In this document: positions 12,601-22,954 of the stretch, one piece after another
Numbering within the stretch: the stretch's first letter is position 1
How the letters are laid out: the number at the start of each line of letters is the position of its first letter
Assembly (NCBI GenBank): GCA_006384855.1
Contig: VCJN01002371.1
Coordinates: forward strand, 1 to 64,000
Source of the DNA: Tetraselmis striata
Lineage: Eukaryota; Chlorophyta; Chlorodendrophyceae; Chlorodendrales; Chlorodendraceae
Direction: 5' to 3'
Length of the DNA: 64,000 bases
Made by a program: the position numbers and the translations under genes
Notes under the pieces: model-generated
Told to the model about the DNA's origin: nothing
Seen by the model: only the letters and a program-made list of their open reading frames with translations
Database searches by the model: none

Positions 12601-15600
12601 TGCCGATGTACACGTCCACCCCCGCCATCTCCGGGGCGGAGAGGTCCACCGGCACGCTGCCCAGCGCATGCGCGCCATCCACGCACACCCACGCCTCCGG
12701 GAAGGCGGCCTGCGCGCGCCCAGCAGCCCGCCATTGCCTCAGCGGGCGGGAGGAGGCCGCGCCGGTGCAGGCGGGACGCGAAAGGGCGATGGCTGGGCTT
12801 TTCAGAGGGTTCCTTATTCCAACTTGACTGTGATGTAGGTACTCTCTGTCCCGATTTCACGGTGCGCCTGTAACTGCTTAAACATGTCCCAGGCGTTGCT
12901 TACAAAATGTGCTGACTGTAAATTAAACGGTCAATTTACACCGTTTCAATTGGCCGGTGTAAATTGACCGTAAAATTTACACCGTTAAACGGTCAAACTA
13001 AACCGTGTGTCCGTTTAGTATTAGGACAAAATACTAAACAGACAAAATTTTGCCGTTTTTGTCCAACTGTGTTAACACAGCTCCAGCCCATCCTCTGCCG
13101 CAAGAATGTACACATGTCTTGATACTTCCTTCCCCAGGCACAATTGCTACCTAGTATATTGGGACACACGGGGCCCGGCCGGCTCGCTTGTAAGAACCCT
13201 GGGCATCATGGGTGTGTCCAATTGGGCGTGCAGCCCACCTATATAAGAATACCCGCTACAGCGCCGTCATGGTTTGGTCTGGATCCGACCCCTGGTAGGG
13301 TAGGGCAGGGTCTCAGTCGCAGTGCGCTCACCACCGCGCCGGCACCCGCAGTCACCCAGACGGCAATGTGTGATGTGACCTCCCTGCGCACTCACATGAA
13401 CTAGATTGAATTACTTGAATCAGAGGTCCACTCGCTCACCTATTGCACTTCATGCACACTCTGAGGTTCCGCTTGTAATTATGCTTTTAAACCCCCCGGG
13501 CAGGATAGGGGGCAATGCAAATGCAATGAATCATCACCGAGAATATTTCATAACACGCCGCGGTATTCTCGGCACTATGTGGCGAAACGCTTCACACTTC
13601 CTGGGATGCCCGAGGCCAATGACATGGTGCGGCATGCTGGCCAGTGGGGATGGCGGCGGCGCAGCAGAGGGGGGGGGGGGGGGGGGGGGGGCTGCTTTGT
13701 TGCGGGTGGGCGGGTGGGGCGAGTCGCACCTTGATCTCAGCAGCCACCTCCACGATGGGCAGAACGCAGGACGGGGCGCTCACAATGTGCTCGATGACGG
13801 CGAGGCGCAGGCGCAGGCCGCTCCGCTTGGCCTCCTGCAGCTCGCGGCGGTACGCGGCCGCCAGCTTGCCCGCAAAGCCGGGGCCCAGGTGCCAGTCGCC
13901 GTGCTCCCAGCTGCGCAGGCCCAGCAGCGGCGCGAAGTCCACTGACAGGATGGCCGGGCCGCCGGGGCGGGCCGCGTGCCGGTGGCACGCCTTCTGCGTC
14001 ATGGAGTAGGAGAGCGTGGAGTGCATCACCGCGTCGCCCTCGCGAAAGTCGAAGTGCGCCAGCAGCGAGTTGATGAGGAAGGTCGTGTTGTCGGCAAACA
14101 CAAGACCCCCTGGGACCACACCGAGCGGCGATCGGCGTGGGGTGGGAGGGAAAGGGCAGCAGAAGAAAGAAGTTTGTTTTAGTATCAACTAGCGGCCCGT
14201 GGAACCCAGGCATGACAGGAACTCATCCAAACATAATCCGTCACATAACATTGTCAGCGGAACGCCGCCGATATTACAGAATATATTCATGCCGGCAAAA
14301 ATACGCGGTGAGAAATAGTACGAATACGAAATAATATCAAATACAATTTTCGGCTACTATTCCGCGCGCTATGTTGTGGGCGTAAGTAAGCTATGTACCT
14401 TGGTACTAATTTAATTGCAGGAAAAAGCAAGTAGGAGGAAGCGCCTTGTACGCCACACCCGGAAATTTTACAAAGTTCCGGTTACGACTATAGCTCTCAC
14501 CACCTGAAACCTACATCCCTTGTCCGCTCGGTAGAGCGGTCGTCTCGTATGCGAGAGACCCGAGTTCGCGATTCCTGGCTGATGTATTTCGGCAATATAT
14601 CGGCCCGGCGTGTCCCGGGTTTACCCGGTTGATGCATTAGCCCTTCGGGGTTCGAATTAGGCAATGGTCTATGGGCTATGCCAGACCTACGACTGCAGTT
14701 GTCGCACGAGGTCAAGTGCTGGGGCGGCTTCGGCCGATGTCCCGGGGCGAACTATTACCACCTGAAACCTACTTTCCGTGCATTCTCTTGACGCTCTCCC
14801 TGTAACCAAAAAAGGCAAAAAAACCTGAAACCCGACTACCGTGCTGTCTCGGACGACACCACGCGTAAGGACGTATCGTCGTCAAACCATAGTCTAGTCG
14901 CAGACTCCACATTTCTTCTTTAAATGAGTACCGGTAGGGTATTTCTGAAACGGGAGCGCAACCCCATAGGATGTCGATTACCGCACTCACCCACTTGACC
15001 GCCCGGGAATGCGTGATGCGGGGGCGCAACGGGTAGCTGGCACAGTCAGGAAGCGTCCCACAGAACAGTCCCCGGCCCTGGGTGGCTCCCACAGCTAGCG
15101 CAGACCAGACTGGGAGCAGTAAGGCTCCCGGTATAACATCTCGCCGGGATGGGGGGCAGCTTGCCCTAGCATCTTAGCATCTCGAGCGCAGCAGCTAGCG
15201 GCCGCAAGTGTGCCCAAGAAGCGAGCTCCAGGTAGCCCAGAGGTACCCCTAGGCGTCCCTGGCGGTCGCTTGTGGAGCTCTACTATTACGGGTTTGCGTC
15301 CTCTACCCTAACCCCCCTCTCAGTGCTTTAGCGGGCCGAGTGCGCGCCGCGTCCGCGTGTGGTACAAGGACGCGCGGTGTGCCAGCCCCGGCTCGTGCGC
15401 CAAGCTGCCAGACGCCATCCCTGGCGAGTTTGGGGCGCCAGCGGCCTTTTCCACCCCGCTCAGGACCCACTTGCAGGTCTCTCGCTCGAAGGGTGGCATA
15501 GCAAGGCACGGGGAGGGGGGACAAGACACCCCCGACAGTGCCCGCTACGACGAAAGGAGGTCTAAGGGGTACCGGTTGTAGATAGATGGTTACACATTCG

Positions 15601-16512
15601 GGCGGCTCGTGGTGATGCATTCTCCGATGGAGCTAAAACTCTATGGGCGTGTCGGCAACACCGGAGGTGTCCACGGCCCGCTTTATTTATGCCGAGTCCG
15701 CATCGTTCAGAGTTTGCGTCCCTCCGCGTGCGGGCACTCAGAACTCCCGTGTAACATGCGCAGGCGGATCCCGCTTATATCTCTGTCTACTGGGCTAAAC
15801 ACCGCCGATACGTGCTAGAGGGCGACTATAGGGCCTGTCTGGCGAGGCAGGGCGGTCGCTGGGTGCGCAGTACTGCCCGCATGGCGTGAGGTGGTGAGTA
15901 ACACGCCATGCCGTCGTCTAGTCTAGTCGGTCGGCGGAGGCCGAGAAACAGGTTTTAAATCATCCGTAAAGTCCTGTGGGGTCTCCGACAAGAATGTTTT
16001 TAATATGCGTAAGATTAGCGATATCTGGATACAGTATTCCAAAAGTAGAAAAAATAGGATTATATTCTTTTTAACAATCCAACAATCTAACAACTTTAAA
16101 AATCTGTCAACAATCTAATTTTAGATATAGTAATAATATATCGCAGAATAAGTGCTGATGATGCAGCGGCCGGGCGGGTAGCTGGAGGCGTACCTGCGGT
16201 GTATTCGGGGTTATCCTCGCCGGCGACTAGCCGGCGACACGACAGCGGGATGTGCAGGTACGCCTCCAGCTGCGCCGTGGCGTTCTTTAGGTGCGCCGAG
16301 TAGCGCTCGCGAAACCAGAGGTCCGGCTGCGTGTCCATCTCGGCGCGGAACGCGGCGGCCACCTCGCGCGCGCGCTCGCAGGGCTGGCCGAATGAGCCGT
16401 GGTTGAGGCTGCGGTACGGACTGGCCGGCAGCCCGAAGCGCGCCCCGCACGCGGAGTGCTGCGCCTCGCCATCCAGCAGCGCGTTCACGCTGCCTGGCGG
16501 ACCTGCCGCCAT
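9676..16512 (-). CDS. Class V PLP enzyme, isopenicillin-N-epimerase-like family
   Basis: Exons on the minus strand: 16512-16194, 14109-13730, 12709-12571, 11794 to about 11341, and 9867-9676. Exon 1 has the family signature YRSLNHGSFGQP followed by LWFRERY. Exon 2 has LVFADNTTFLINSLL and the cofactor-loop region GDAVMHSTLSYSMTQ. Exon 3 has the PLP aspartate and lysine motifs VCVDGAHALGSVP and GNGHKWLYTCRG (Lys in HKW). Exon 4 has YLGTRDNAPILSVIGAM and ends ...VRVSCPVYITKAD, joining in phase to exon 5, IFQLADHVLDLTDSKPV. This is a fold-type I enzyme; relatives act as epimerases, cysteine desulfurase-like enzymes or C-S lyases, so the substrate cannot be told. Phase between exons 3 and 4 does not close (a frame mismatch), so a small exon is probably missing or an acceptor is misplaced. 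Intron 1 (2.1 kb) carries the SINE at 14515-14756. Confidence 0.75.
12927..13043. repeat. Nested inverted repeats (MITE-like palindromes)
   Basis: A perfect 17-base inverted repeat, ACGGTCAATTTACACCG (12927-12943) against its complement at 12955-12971, is separated by 11 bases. A second near-perfect hairpin follows: GTCCGTTTAGTATT (13009-13022) against AATACTAAACAGAC (13030-13043), 13 of 14 pairs. Partial copies of the ACGGT/ACCGT word lie between. The region is AT-rich compared with its surroundings and sits in intron 2 of the class V PLP enzyme gene, so it may be a small palindromic transposon remnant. Confidence 0.6.
13669..13691. repeat. G23 homopolymer in intron (C on sense strand)
   Basis: An uninterrupted run of 23 G on the plus strand lies about 40 bases inside intron 2 of the minus-strand class V PLP enzyme gene, after the donor AAG|GTGCGACTC. 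On the transcript strand it is poly-C, like most other intronic runs in the window. Confidence 0.9.
14515..14756 (+). mobile_element. tRNA-derived SINE with perfect 16-bp target duplication
   Basis: The 242-bp insert is flanked by identical copies of ACCACCTGAAACCTAC at 14499-14514 and 14757-14772. It begins ATCCCTTGTCCGCTCGGTAG, a tRNA-like A-box region, and continues AGAGCGGTCGTCTCG and GAGTTCGCGATTCC, a B-box with a small insertion. The body matches the copy at 9384-9634. There is no coding capacity. A tRNA-like head, short length and target duplication define a SINE mobilised by a LINE; LINE 3' ends are present elsewhere in the window. The clean duplication suggests a fairly recent insertion into intron 1 of the class V PLP enzyme gene. 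Confidence 0.9.
16181..16270. repeat. 17-bp inverted repeat spanning a splice donor
   Basis: GCTGGAGGCGTACCTGC occurs at 16181-16197 and its exact complement at 16254-16270. On the minus strand the first arm codes QLEAYLH near the end of exon 1 and the second arm overlaps the presumed donor CAG|GTACGCC. A transcript hairpin with a ~56-base loop would bury this splice site. Alternatively the exon end was created by an inverted duplication. Confidence 0.7.
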
Positions 16513-16729
16513 TGTGCACGTTCGCTGACAAAGAGTTGCGCGGAGGCGGTCTGGGGGTTAGATCCGGTCCGGACAGGCTGCCATCCATCGTCTGTCACAG
16601 CAGCAGCGCCGAAACCGCCGATTATATATTAACCTGCTTTATGCTGGTATCTGTAGGTTGTCGATGAGAGCGACTAAGGAGTTCTTCTTTCCGCCCCCGG
16701 CACAGGACTGGCACCAGTGTAGTGGGTAG
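16513..16729. other. Short upstream region and shared motif
   Basis: This is the region upstream of the class V PLP enzyme start codon. On the minus strand around 16684-16711 it contains GTGCCAGTCCTGTGCCGGGG followed by GCGGAAAGA, a motif also found at about 25460-25487 and 29550-29577. It may mark the edge of the composite repeat that follows. Confidence 0.4.
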
Positions 16730-17440
16730 TGAGTGGCGCAGGTGGCGCAAAGTGGCGCAGTGCCGAAAATGTGCGTTGGCATAATTACAAGTCGTTTAGA
16801 GGGGCCAAAGGGCCGAGGGGGCAGACCCGTGAAGTTGAACGAAGTGAGGGGAGGGTGTATGTGGCTGTCGCAGTGCGACCCCATGGTGGGTGCGCCGCGA
16901 CAAAGCAAGGTGGGGACAAACAAGCCCCTTGTGCTTTTAAGCATACGAAGAAGCAGCATCCGGGGCAGCGCCACTCGGGATGGCTGCGTCGGGAACCGCA
17001 CGGTCGCGGAGGTCGGTGCCATACGGGAGTGCGATGTTGATGCAGCTCCTCGCGGCGCTGCGGGGTCGATGCAGCTTCTCGGGCGGTACGGCATACTAGC
17101 ACCGTATTTGCGCCGTACCGCGCCTGCTAAGTAGACGACGACGAGGGAAAGGAAACCTCAACTGCTACTGGTAGTAAACATTTCAAGTAGGAAGGGGTGG
17201 GGGCGCATGCATATTGCCAACATGTATTGGGCGCCGGCCGCAGGGCGCCGGCCGGGTGGGAGAGCAGCGACCGCCCAGCACGAGAAAAAACGTGTGGCTA
17301 CCGCCGTCGCACGGCGGGGCGTGCAAAGGGTGGGCGAGGGGGGGGGGGGGGGGGGGGGGGGGGAGAAGACGATGTAGTCTGTAGCCAGCTCCACGCAGCG
17401 ACGGCTTGATGGCGTCGACCAGCTGAGTGCCATGGGGGGG
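16730..17440 (+). repeat. Composite repeat, copy A
   Basis: Landmarks are GGTGGGTGCGCCGCGACA, GTGGGGACAAACAAGCCC, CTTTTAAGCA, GCATCCGGGGCAGCGCCACT, CGGCATACTAGCACCG and CTGCTAAGTAGACGACGA, ending near GGTAGTAAACA at about 17180. These recur in copy B (20690-21010) in the same orientation and copy C (23460-24170) inverted. A G26 run lies at 17338-17363, then the repeat runs into the 67-bp minisatellite. No intact reading frame is conserved between copies, so this is a non-coding or decayed transposable element. Confidence 0.75.
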
Positions 17441-17599
17441 CTGCGAAAGCAGCATGGGTACGATGTGCGGCGGCGGACCGTTGGCGATGGGGGCGCGTGG
17501 CACGCGCACAGGCTAGGATTCCCAGTCGACCTACTCCGTGCCCATGCCGTGAAAGTCGCTGGGGCGTAGGATGCGGAAGCGGCACGATGGGCGGGGCCG

Positions 17600-17795
17600 G
17601 CCAGCCGCGTGTCCGACCTGCGGAGGCGACCGGGGCAAATGGTGTAGGGACGGCTTCATGACCGCGCCGACCAGCAGCGTGCCTGGGCCGCGGAAGCGAC
17701 CAAGGCACATGGTGCAGTGACGGCCCGTTTGCGCCGACCAACGCCGACCAGCTGCGGAAGCGACCGATGCGCAGGGTGCAGTGACGGCCCGTTCG
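17600..17795 (+). repeat. ~67-bp minisatellite, short array
   Basis: About three degenerate units built around GCGCCGACCAGC, GGGCCGCGGAAGCGACC and GGCACATGGTGCAGTGACGG. They are the same unit and orientation as the long array at 19225-20455 and follow composite repeat copy A. Confidence 0.75.
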
Positions 17796-17983
17796 CCAGC
17801 TCCGGCACCGGCCGAGGGGCGACCTGCGGGCATAGCACCAGCACTAGCACCATCCGGCCCAGCCCAATTGACACTAACAGCGAACCCAACAGCCAAGCCG
17901 AACCTCAGGTCACCGACACTCCCCCTCCCGGTTCGAACACATGATACAGAGGCGAGGAGCGACCGCTACTGCCGTCGCAGCCA

Positions 17984-18583
17984 TTGACCGACGCCGAACA
18001 GCACCGGATCCGCCCCGGAGCAGCCCGCCCAACCCTGCGCCCACTGCCACATACAGCCCCGAGGGCGAGCGCATTAACGGGAGCACATGCAGACGACGAG
18101 GACGAACTCGAACTGAACTACGAGGAGAACGGCAGCACCATGGATACCGCCTATCGCGGAGCATCGGATGTACCATGTATGGCTGACGTTTCCCTCGACC
18201 CCCCCAATCGCTCTCTAGCGCAAAGCACATTCCGCGAGGGCACACCTGACGGCACCACAGAAAAACTTGTCGAGCTTCAGCACCTCACCGCCGAGGCCGC
18301 CGAGGTGCTTGCCATTACCTCCCCAGCCAATCAGCATGTACTCGCGGCCGAACTTGCCCTACTCACAGCGGAGTCACATCACATGCGAAACACCCAACGC
18401 CACTCAAGCCAGCTCGATCGGCGCCCCCGCCAGCCCCTCCCGGCATGCCAGGGCAAGGGAGCAGCACCTGGCAAGCACAAGAAGAAGCAGACAAGGGGTC
18501 GTAGCCGCTCAAGCGGCACCACCCCCAACCGCAGCGGGAGCAAGCCGCGCCTCTCGGACACTCGCGACTCCGACACCGAGTAG
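17984..18583 (+). CDS. Hypothetical protein, possibly element-encoded
   Basis: A 199-codon open frame from ATG 17984. It reads as an acidic patch (DDEDELELNYEE), an Ala/Leu-rich helix around residues 95-135, then a basic Lys/Arg/Ser-rich tail (GKHKKKQTRGRSRSS) ending in an acidic DTRDSDTE. The same frame extends upstream with one stop near 17942-17944, through Pro/Ser/Thr-rich sequence that begins in the minisatellite. No conserved domain was recognised. Its place between repeat blocks suggests a transposon accessory protein or a chance frame in GC-rich DNA. Confidence 0.3.
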   Translation: MTDAEQHRIRPGAARPTLRPLPHTAPRASALTGAHADDEDELELNYEENGSTMDTAYRGASDVPCMADVSLDPPNRSLAQSTFREGTPDGTTEKLVELQHLTAEAAEVLAITSPANQHVLAAELALLTAESHHMRNTQRHSSQLDRRPRQPLPACQGKGAAPGKHKKKQTRGRSRSSGTTPNRSGSKPRLSDTRDSDTE

Positions 18584-18599
18584 GAGACTAACGACGAAA

Positions 18600-19220
18600 C
18601 AGCCCACCACTCCGGCAGCTCACATCAGTAACGGCCGCTCGATCCGCCGCTGCGACAAGCCGATCAGCAATTCCAAGAACACCGGCCGCTACTAAGCCTT
18701 GCAACCGGTGCTGCCACTGTGCTATACTTTCACGAGATTAGGACAGTCCCGCCCGAAACATGGGACATCCCATCGTTGATTACCGCAACAGTTCTCCCCA
18801 GATATATAACAATCCCTACTTCAGTGAAGGAGGGCATCGCAGCCCCCGCCAGACTCTACTAGCAGGCTCAGCGGTGGATAAATACTGAGCAACAATTACC
18901 CATTCCGGTCAGCCTCGTTTCCCCAAATCACCTTAGAAAATGTAGGCGGGGCGCTTTGGCTGCGTAAGCTTACCTGCTGAGCTGTGAATGGGATAGGCTT
19001 GACTTAGATAGGGATAGCAGGGGGGGGCTGCTATCCTAGCTACATCCCGTTGGAAGGAGGAGGGGCTAGGACACACATGAGGACGGCCGGTAGCTTGAGC
19101 TGTAATTACACCTAGTGTTCCCTACCATGATTAGAGATAGCAGGCCCTAAGAACAACTCAGTGTGAGCCCGTGGCCGCAATAGACTAGCATTTGTGATCA
19201 ATTTCAATTTCAATATTGAC
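18600..19220. other. Intergenic DNA between repeat blocks
   Basis: No coding or repeat structure was recognised here. Two inexact copies of a GATAGCAGG word occur at about 19012-19020 and 19136-19144. Confidence 0.4.
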
Positions 19221-19224
19221 GGCT

Positions 19225-20455
19225 AGTTGGCTCCGACCCGCTGCGCGCGTAGACCGCGGAAGCGGCTGGGGTACATGGCGCAGGGGCGGCATGATGGCGT
19301 CGACCAGCTGCGCGCCCGGGCTGCGAAATTGGCCAAGGCACACGGCGCAGTGGCGGCATGATGGCCATGGCTAGCTCCGTGCCCGAGGTTGCGCCAACAA
19401 GTGGGGCGTGGGGCGGCGGCCCGTTGGCGCCGATCACTTGCGTTCCCGGGCCGCGGACGAGGCGAACGGGGCACAAGGTGTAGTGGCGGCCCGTTGGCAC
19501 CGACCACTTGCGTGCTTGGGCCGTGGAGGCGACTTGCGCACATGGTGCAGTGACGGCCCGCTGACGGCGACCATATGCGTGCGTGGGTCGCGGAGGCGGC
19601 CGGGGCTTAGGGTGCAGTGGCGGCTCGTTGGCGCTGGCCGGCTGAGTGCCTGGATCGCGGAGGCGAACATGGCATAGGGTGCACTGGCGGCCCGTTGGCG
19701 CCGACCAACTGCGTGCGCAGGTCGCGGCCGCGGCCGGGGCACATGATGCAAGGACGGCCTGACGGCGCCGACCAGTTGCGTGCATGGGCCGCGGACGCGG
19801 ATATGATGGCATAGGGATCAGTGACGGCCCGTTAGGGTTGACGCCGACCAGCTGCGCGCGCGAGCCGCGGAAGCGACCGAGGCGCATGGTGCAATAGCGG
19901 CCCCTTGGCGGCGCCTAGCTGCGTGCGGAGGTCGCGGAAGCGACAAGGAGCACATGGTGGAGGGTCGGTCTGACAACGCCGACCAGCTGCGTGCATGCAT
20001 GGGCCGCGGAGGCGACCAGGGCACAGAGTGCATTGACGTTGCATAAGTGACCGAGGCGCAGTGGCGGCATGACGGCGCCCTCGAACTGCGTGCCCGAGGC
20101 TGCGACAGCAACCGACAAACGGCGTGCAACGGCGGGTCGTGGGCGCCGATCAACTGCGTGCCCCGACCGCGGAGGCTATCGGGAGACTTGATGCAGTGGC
20201 GGCCCGTTGGCGCCGACGACCAGCTGTATGCGCCGGCCGCGGAAGCGACGGGGGTACGTGGTGCAATGAAGGCCCGCTGGCGCCGACCAACGGCGTGCGC
20301 ATGCCTCGGAGGCGATCGAGGCGCATGGTTCAGGGACGGCCCGACGGCGCCGACCAGCTACGTGATCCGGGCTGCGGAGAATACCCCGGCGTATGGTACA
20401 GTGACGGCCAGTTGGTGCCGACTAGCTGCATGTGCCTGCCGCGGAAGCGGCCGAT
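19225..20455 (+). repeat. ~67-bp GC-rich minisatellite, main array (about 18 units)
   Basis: A consensus near GGCCCGTTGGCGCCGACCA, then (C/A)CTGCGTGCnnGGGCCGCGG, then AGGCGACCGGGGCACATGG, then TGCAGTGAC, repeats every 65-70 bases. Unit starts are visible at about 19488, 19555, 19621, 19688, 19755 and 19825. Units differ by substitutions and small indels. Because 67 is not a multiple of three, long open frames of 105-225 codons appear on both strands, but their frame shifts every unit, so they are not taken as genes. The array lies directly before composite repeat copy B. Confidence 0.85.
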
Positions 20456-20689
20456 TGATTGGGGGCTCTTGTGTCGCGTGGCGTGAAGAGCATTACCCCA
20501 AATCAGTCGAACGGTTGTCCGTGTAGGACAATGGTTGTCGGCGCGACGAAGAGCCGGCGCACGGTACCCGCTAGACGAGCGTCGACCGCCTCCGCCGGCC
20601 AGCGAGACAAGTCCTCGAGTTGGGCGCGGGGCATCACTTCTGAGTGGCTTGTAAAACCAAAGACCTTCCATGTCACGAAGACACGAGCT

Positions 20690-21010
20690 CTGTCGCGGTG
20701 CGGCTCCATAGTGGGTGCGCCGCGACAGAGAAAGGTGGGGACAAACAAGCCCCCTTGCGGCTTGTGCTTTTAAGCACACAAAGAAGCAGCATCCGGGGCA
20801 GCGCCACTCGGGATGGCTGCGTTGGGAATCGCACGCGGAGGTGCCGTACGGGAGTGCGATGTTGATGCCGCTCCTCGAGGCGCGGCGGGGTCGATGAAGC
20901 CCCTCGGGCATTACGGCATACTAGCACCGGACATAGCAGCGTATTTGCGTCGTACCGCGCTTGCTAAGTAGACGACAAGGGCAAGGAAACCCCAACTACT
21001 ACTGTTAATA
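20690..21010 (+). repeat. Composite repeat, copy B
   Basis: It shares with copy A the landmarks GGGTGCGCCGCGACAGAG, GTGGGGACAAACAAGCCC, AAGAAGCAGCATCCGGGGCA, GGGAGTGCGATGTTGATGC and CGGCATACTAGCACCG, ending TAATAAACA. It abuts the LINE fragment that begins at about 21012. Confidence 0.75.
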
Positions 21011-21011
21011 A

Positions 21012-21358
21012 ACAAAACCCTTGCAGCGTCTCTACGACGGCCGTTTAGAGTCAACAAGCTAATTGCCGAAGCATTCTGCAAAACTAATTAGAGGCTAGTG
21101 ACATTATTTCCAACACCGTTGGATCACCGTCTAAAACACTGCCATCAAAATACCCGGCACTGACCCCGAAATGTCCGCCCTCCCGTTTGGGCGTCGGCCC
21201 ATTCGAGTAACGCGAGTCGGGGCAAGCCCCATCCCGCGGAGCAAAGCATTTCGGGAGTGCGATACACGTGCAACAAAAAAGATAATAATGCGAGGGAGGG
21301 CCCGACGCCATAGCTAGAAAATTTTCCCATTCCCAGTAAATTCCAGGGCGCCTGAAGG

Positions 21359-21390
<32 letters not shown>

Positions 21391-22000
21391 GGGACCCGTC
21401 CGCCCAAAATAACGGCAGTTAAGGCATTATTAGGTGTTGACGTAATAACCTCAATCCTAATAAAATCCGTAAACTCGGGAACTAACAACCCCAAATTATC
21501 ATTGCAGGCACTCCACCAACATATGTTCGATTGTCTCATATTCATCACTTCCGCCACATGCTGGGCATTGCTCAAGCCACCGCTCGGGCATGGCATGAAT
21601 CCGGGCCAATCAGCGGGCAGTGGGACCGAAATGCTCGGGTGCGTAATTGTGCATCATAACGTGCAGCCCGGCCACAACACCCGCGGGGACACCCACACCG
21701 TACTGTGGCAATGGGTTATTTGGCGCATAAGACGCATGGACATGTATATTGTCCGGGTTTTAGTGCGTGCTAACGCTGCCGACGATTCGTAACGCGCCCA
21801 CACCGATGTCTTTACTAGTTTGGCGGCATCGCGCGCGGCGGCTAGGGACCTACACTCAAGTGGAAGGTGCGCCCCCTCAGCTAGCCCGACGTTCGCCCAA
21901 GCTATTTGATCCAGCCACCGCACAGTCCCCGGCGTCCACGTGTCGCTAAGGATTATATTGAGTACGCGCAAGAAAGCGAAACCAGCAGCAACGCCCAAAG
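21012..22000 (-). mobile_element. LINE (non-LTR retrotransposon) 3' fragment, copy 1
   Basis: On the minus strand, plus-coordinates 21508-21567 encode CPACGGSDEYETIEHMLVEC, the C-x2-C...H-x4-C knuckle typical of the C-terminus of LINE ORF2 proteins. It is preceded by RIHAMPERWLEQ, with an interrupting stop a little further upstream. Upstream (21570-22000) are decayed frames containing RWLDQIAWANVGLAEGAHLP and HVMMHNYAPEHFGPTAR. The 3' part, down to about 21012, is shared with the copies at 25140-25440 and 62457-62635. No reverse transcriptase domain is present, so the copy is 5'-truncated. A G30 run at 21360-21389 (C on the element's sense strand) interrupts it, and about 50 bases are missing near the 3' end compared with copy 2. 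Confidence 0.75.
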
Positions 22001-22192
22001 CATGACCCTTGTTATATTTGGTTTACTACCAATGCCTCGTCAAAGAGTGTTGTACATATATATAACGAATGTTGTATATACATTACAGAAAGTAGGGGCC
22101 CATATATTCTTATACTATTTATAAGCAGAAATGTCGTGATAACTACCATGGCGCAAGGGGAGGTCTAGACGGCCCCCAATAGAATAACTAAG

Positions 22193-22650
22193 TTGTCTGG
22201 GCCCGGTCGGGTCGGCAGATCGGTCAGATCGGTGCAATGCCGCCACCATTCCCAGCCCACCGATTCACCGGAGACAAGCTATTCAACTCGAGAGCCGTGT
22301 GTATCAAGCCATGCCCCCGGGAGATTACGCCAACATAGGGCCATGCAGTTTGGCGAAGTTAGGGACGAGTATGTCGAAAACAAAACATTCCACATCAAGC
22401 AAGTGGAACGACGGCATCCGCCGAGCCGCCCCTCGTTGCCACACAAGTTCATGCAACTCGGCAAACGCCCCAGCAACGACAAACGCCACCAAGTCCGCCC
22501 GCTGCACGATCTGCCGTGTTGACGACGACAAGGTGGGCTGGAACTCGTACATGTGCCCGGACTTTGACATATCTCTGTGCATCCCGAGCAATAGGCGCAA
22601 GGACGTCCCCGTTCTCGAGCCGCGACCGCCACATGGCCGCCCAGCATGAC
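22193..22650 (+). pseudogene. Decayed transposase-like fragment with zinc-ribbon motif (piggyBac-like?)
   Basis: The frame at 22299-22649 contains ARCTICRVDDDKVGWNSYMC followed by PDFDISLC. The C-x2-C...C...LC spacing resembles the Cys-rich C-terminus of piggyBac-type transposases, with one expected Cys replaced by Phe. Upstream text is broken between frames and no DDD catalytic core was found. It is at best a remnant of a DNA transposon lying between LINE copy 1 and the inverted composite repeat; chance similarity cannot be excluded. Confidence 0.35.
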
Positions 22651-22954
22651 TTCGCAGCGTACTGGTCCAGCACCGCCACACGCGAAATAGGCCGCAGCCG
22701 GTCAATCCTCCCCGTTACCAAACCCGAAATTACAAGACTTTCCTTATCCGGTCGGCCGCCGGCTCTTGGTTGCTCCTCCGCAGTGCTTTTGCCGGAACTG
22801 GTTGTGTGATGCTGGCTCAGCGAGCTACATCATCTTAGAGGGCGACGCAAGTGACTCTTAGGAGCGCGGCACTTGCAGTATTGTAGTCTTTGATATAAAA
22901 TGCGGTAATGATGCTGACGCGGCCCTAGTTTACTGCGATTCAACACCGGCGCCA

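Noticed and set aside
14515..14590. A genuine tRNA gene
   Set aside because: The head has A- and B-box-like words but no foldable acceptor stem. It is followed by a body shared with another copy and flanked by a target duplication, so it is a SINE.
15305..15475. A plus-strand exon-like frame (acceptor CTCTCAG, with Cys-containing text) inside intron 1 of the class V PLP gene
   Set aside because: Reasonable splice-like borders, but no partner exons and no recognisable domain; it is on the opposite strand to the host gene.
19210..19887. A 225-codon minus-strand frame in the minisatellite
   Set aside because: The 67-bp period shifts the frame each unit, so the peptide is not a real repeat protein.
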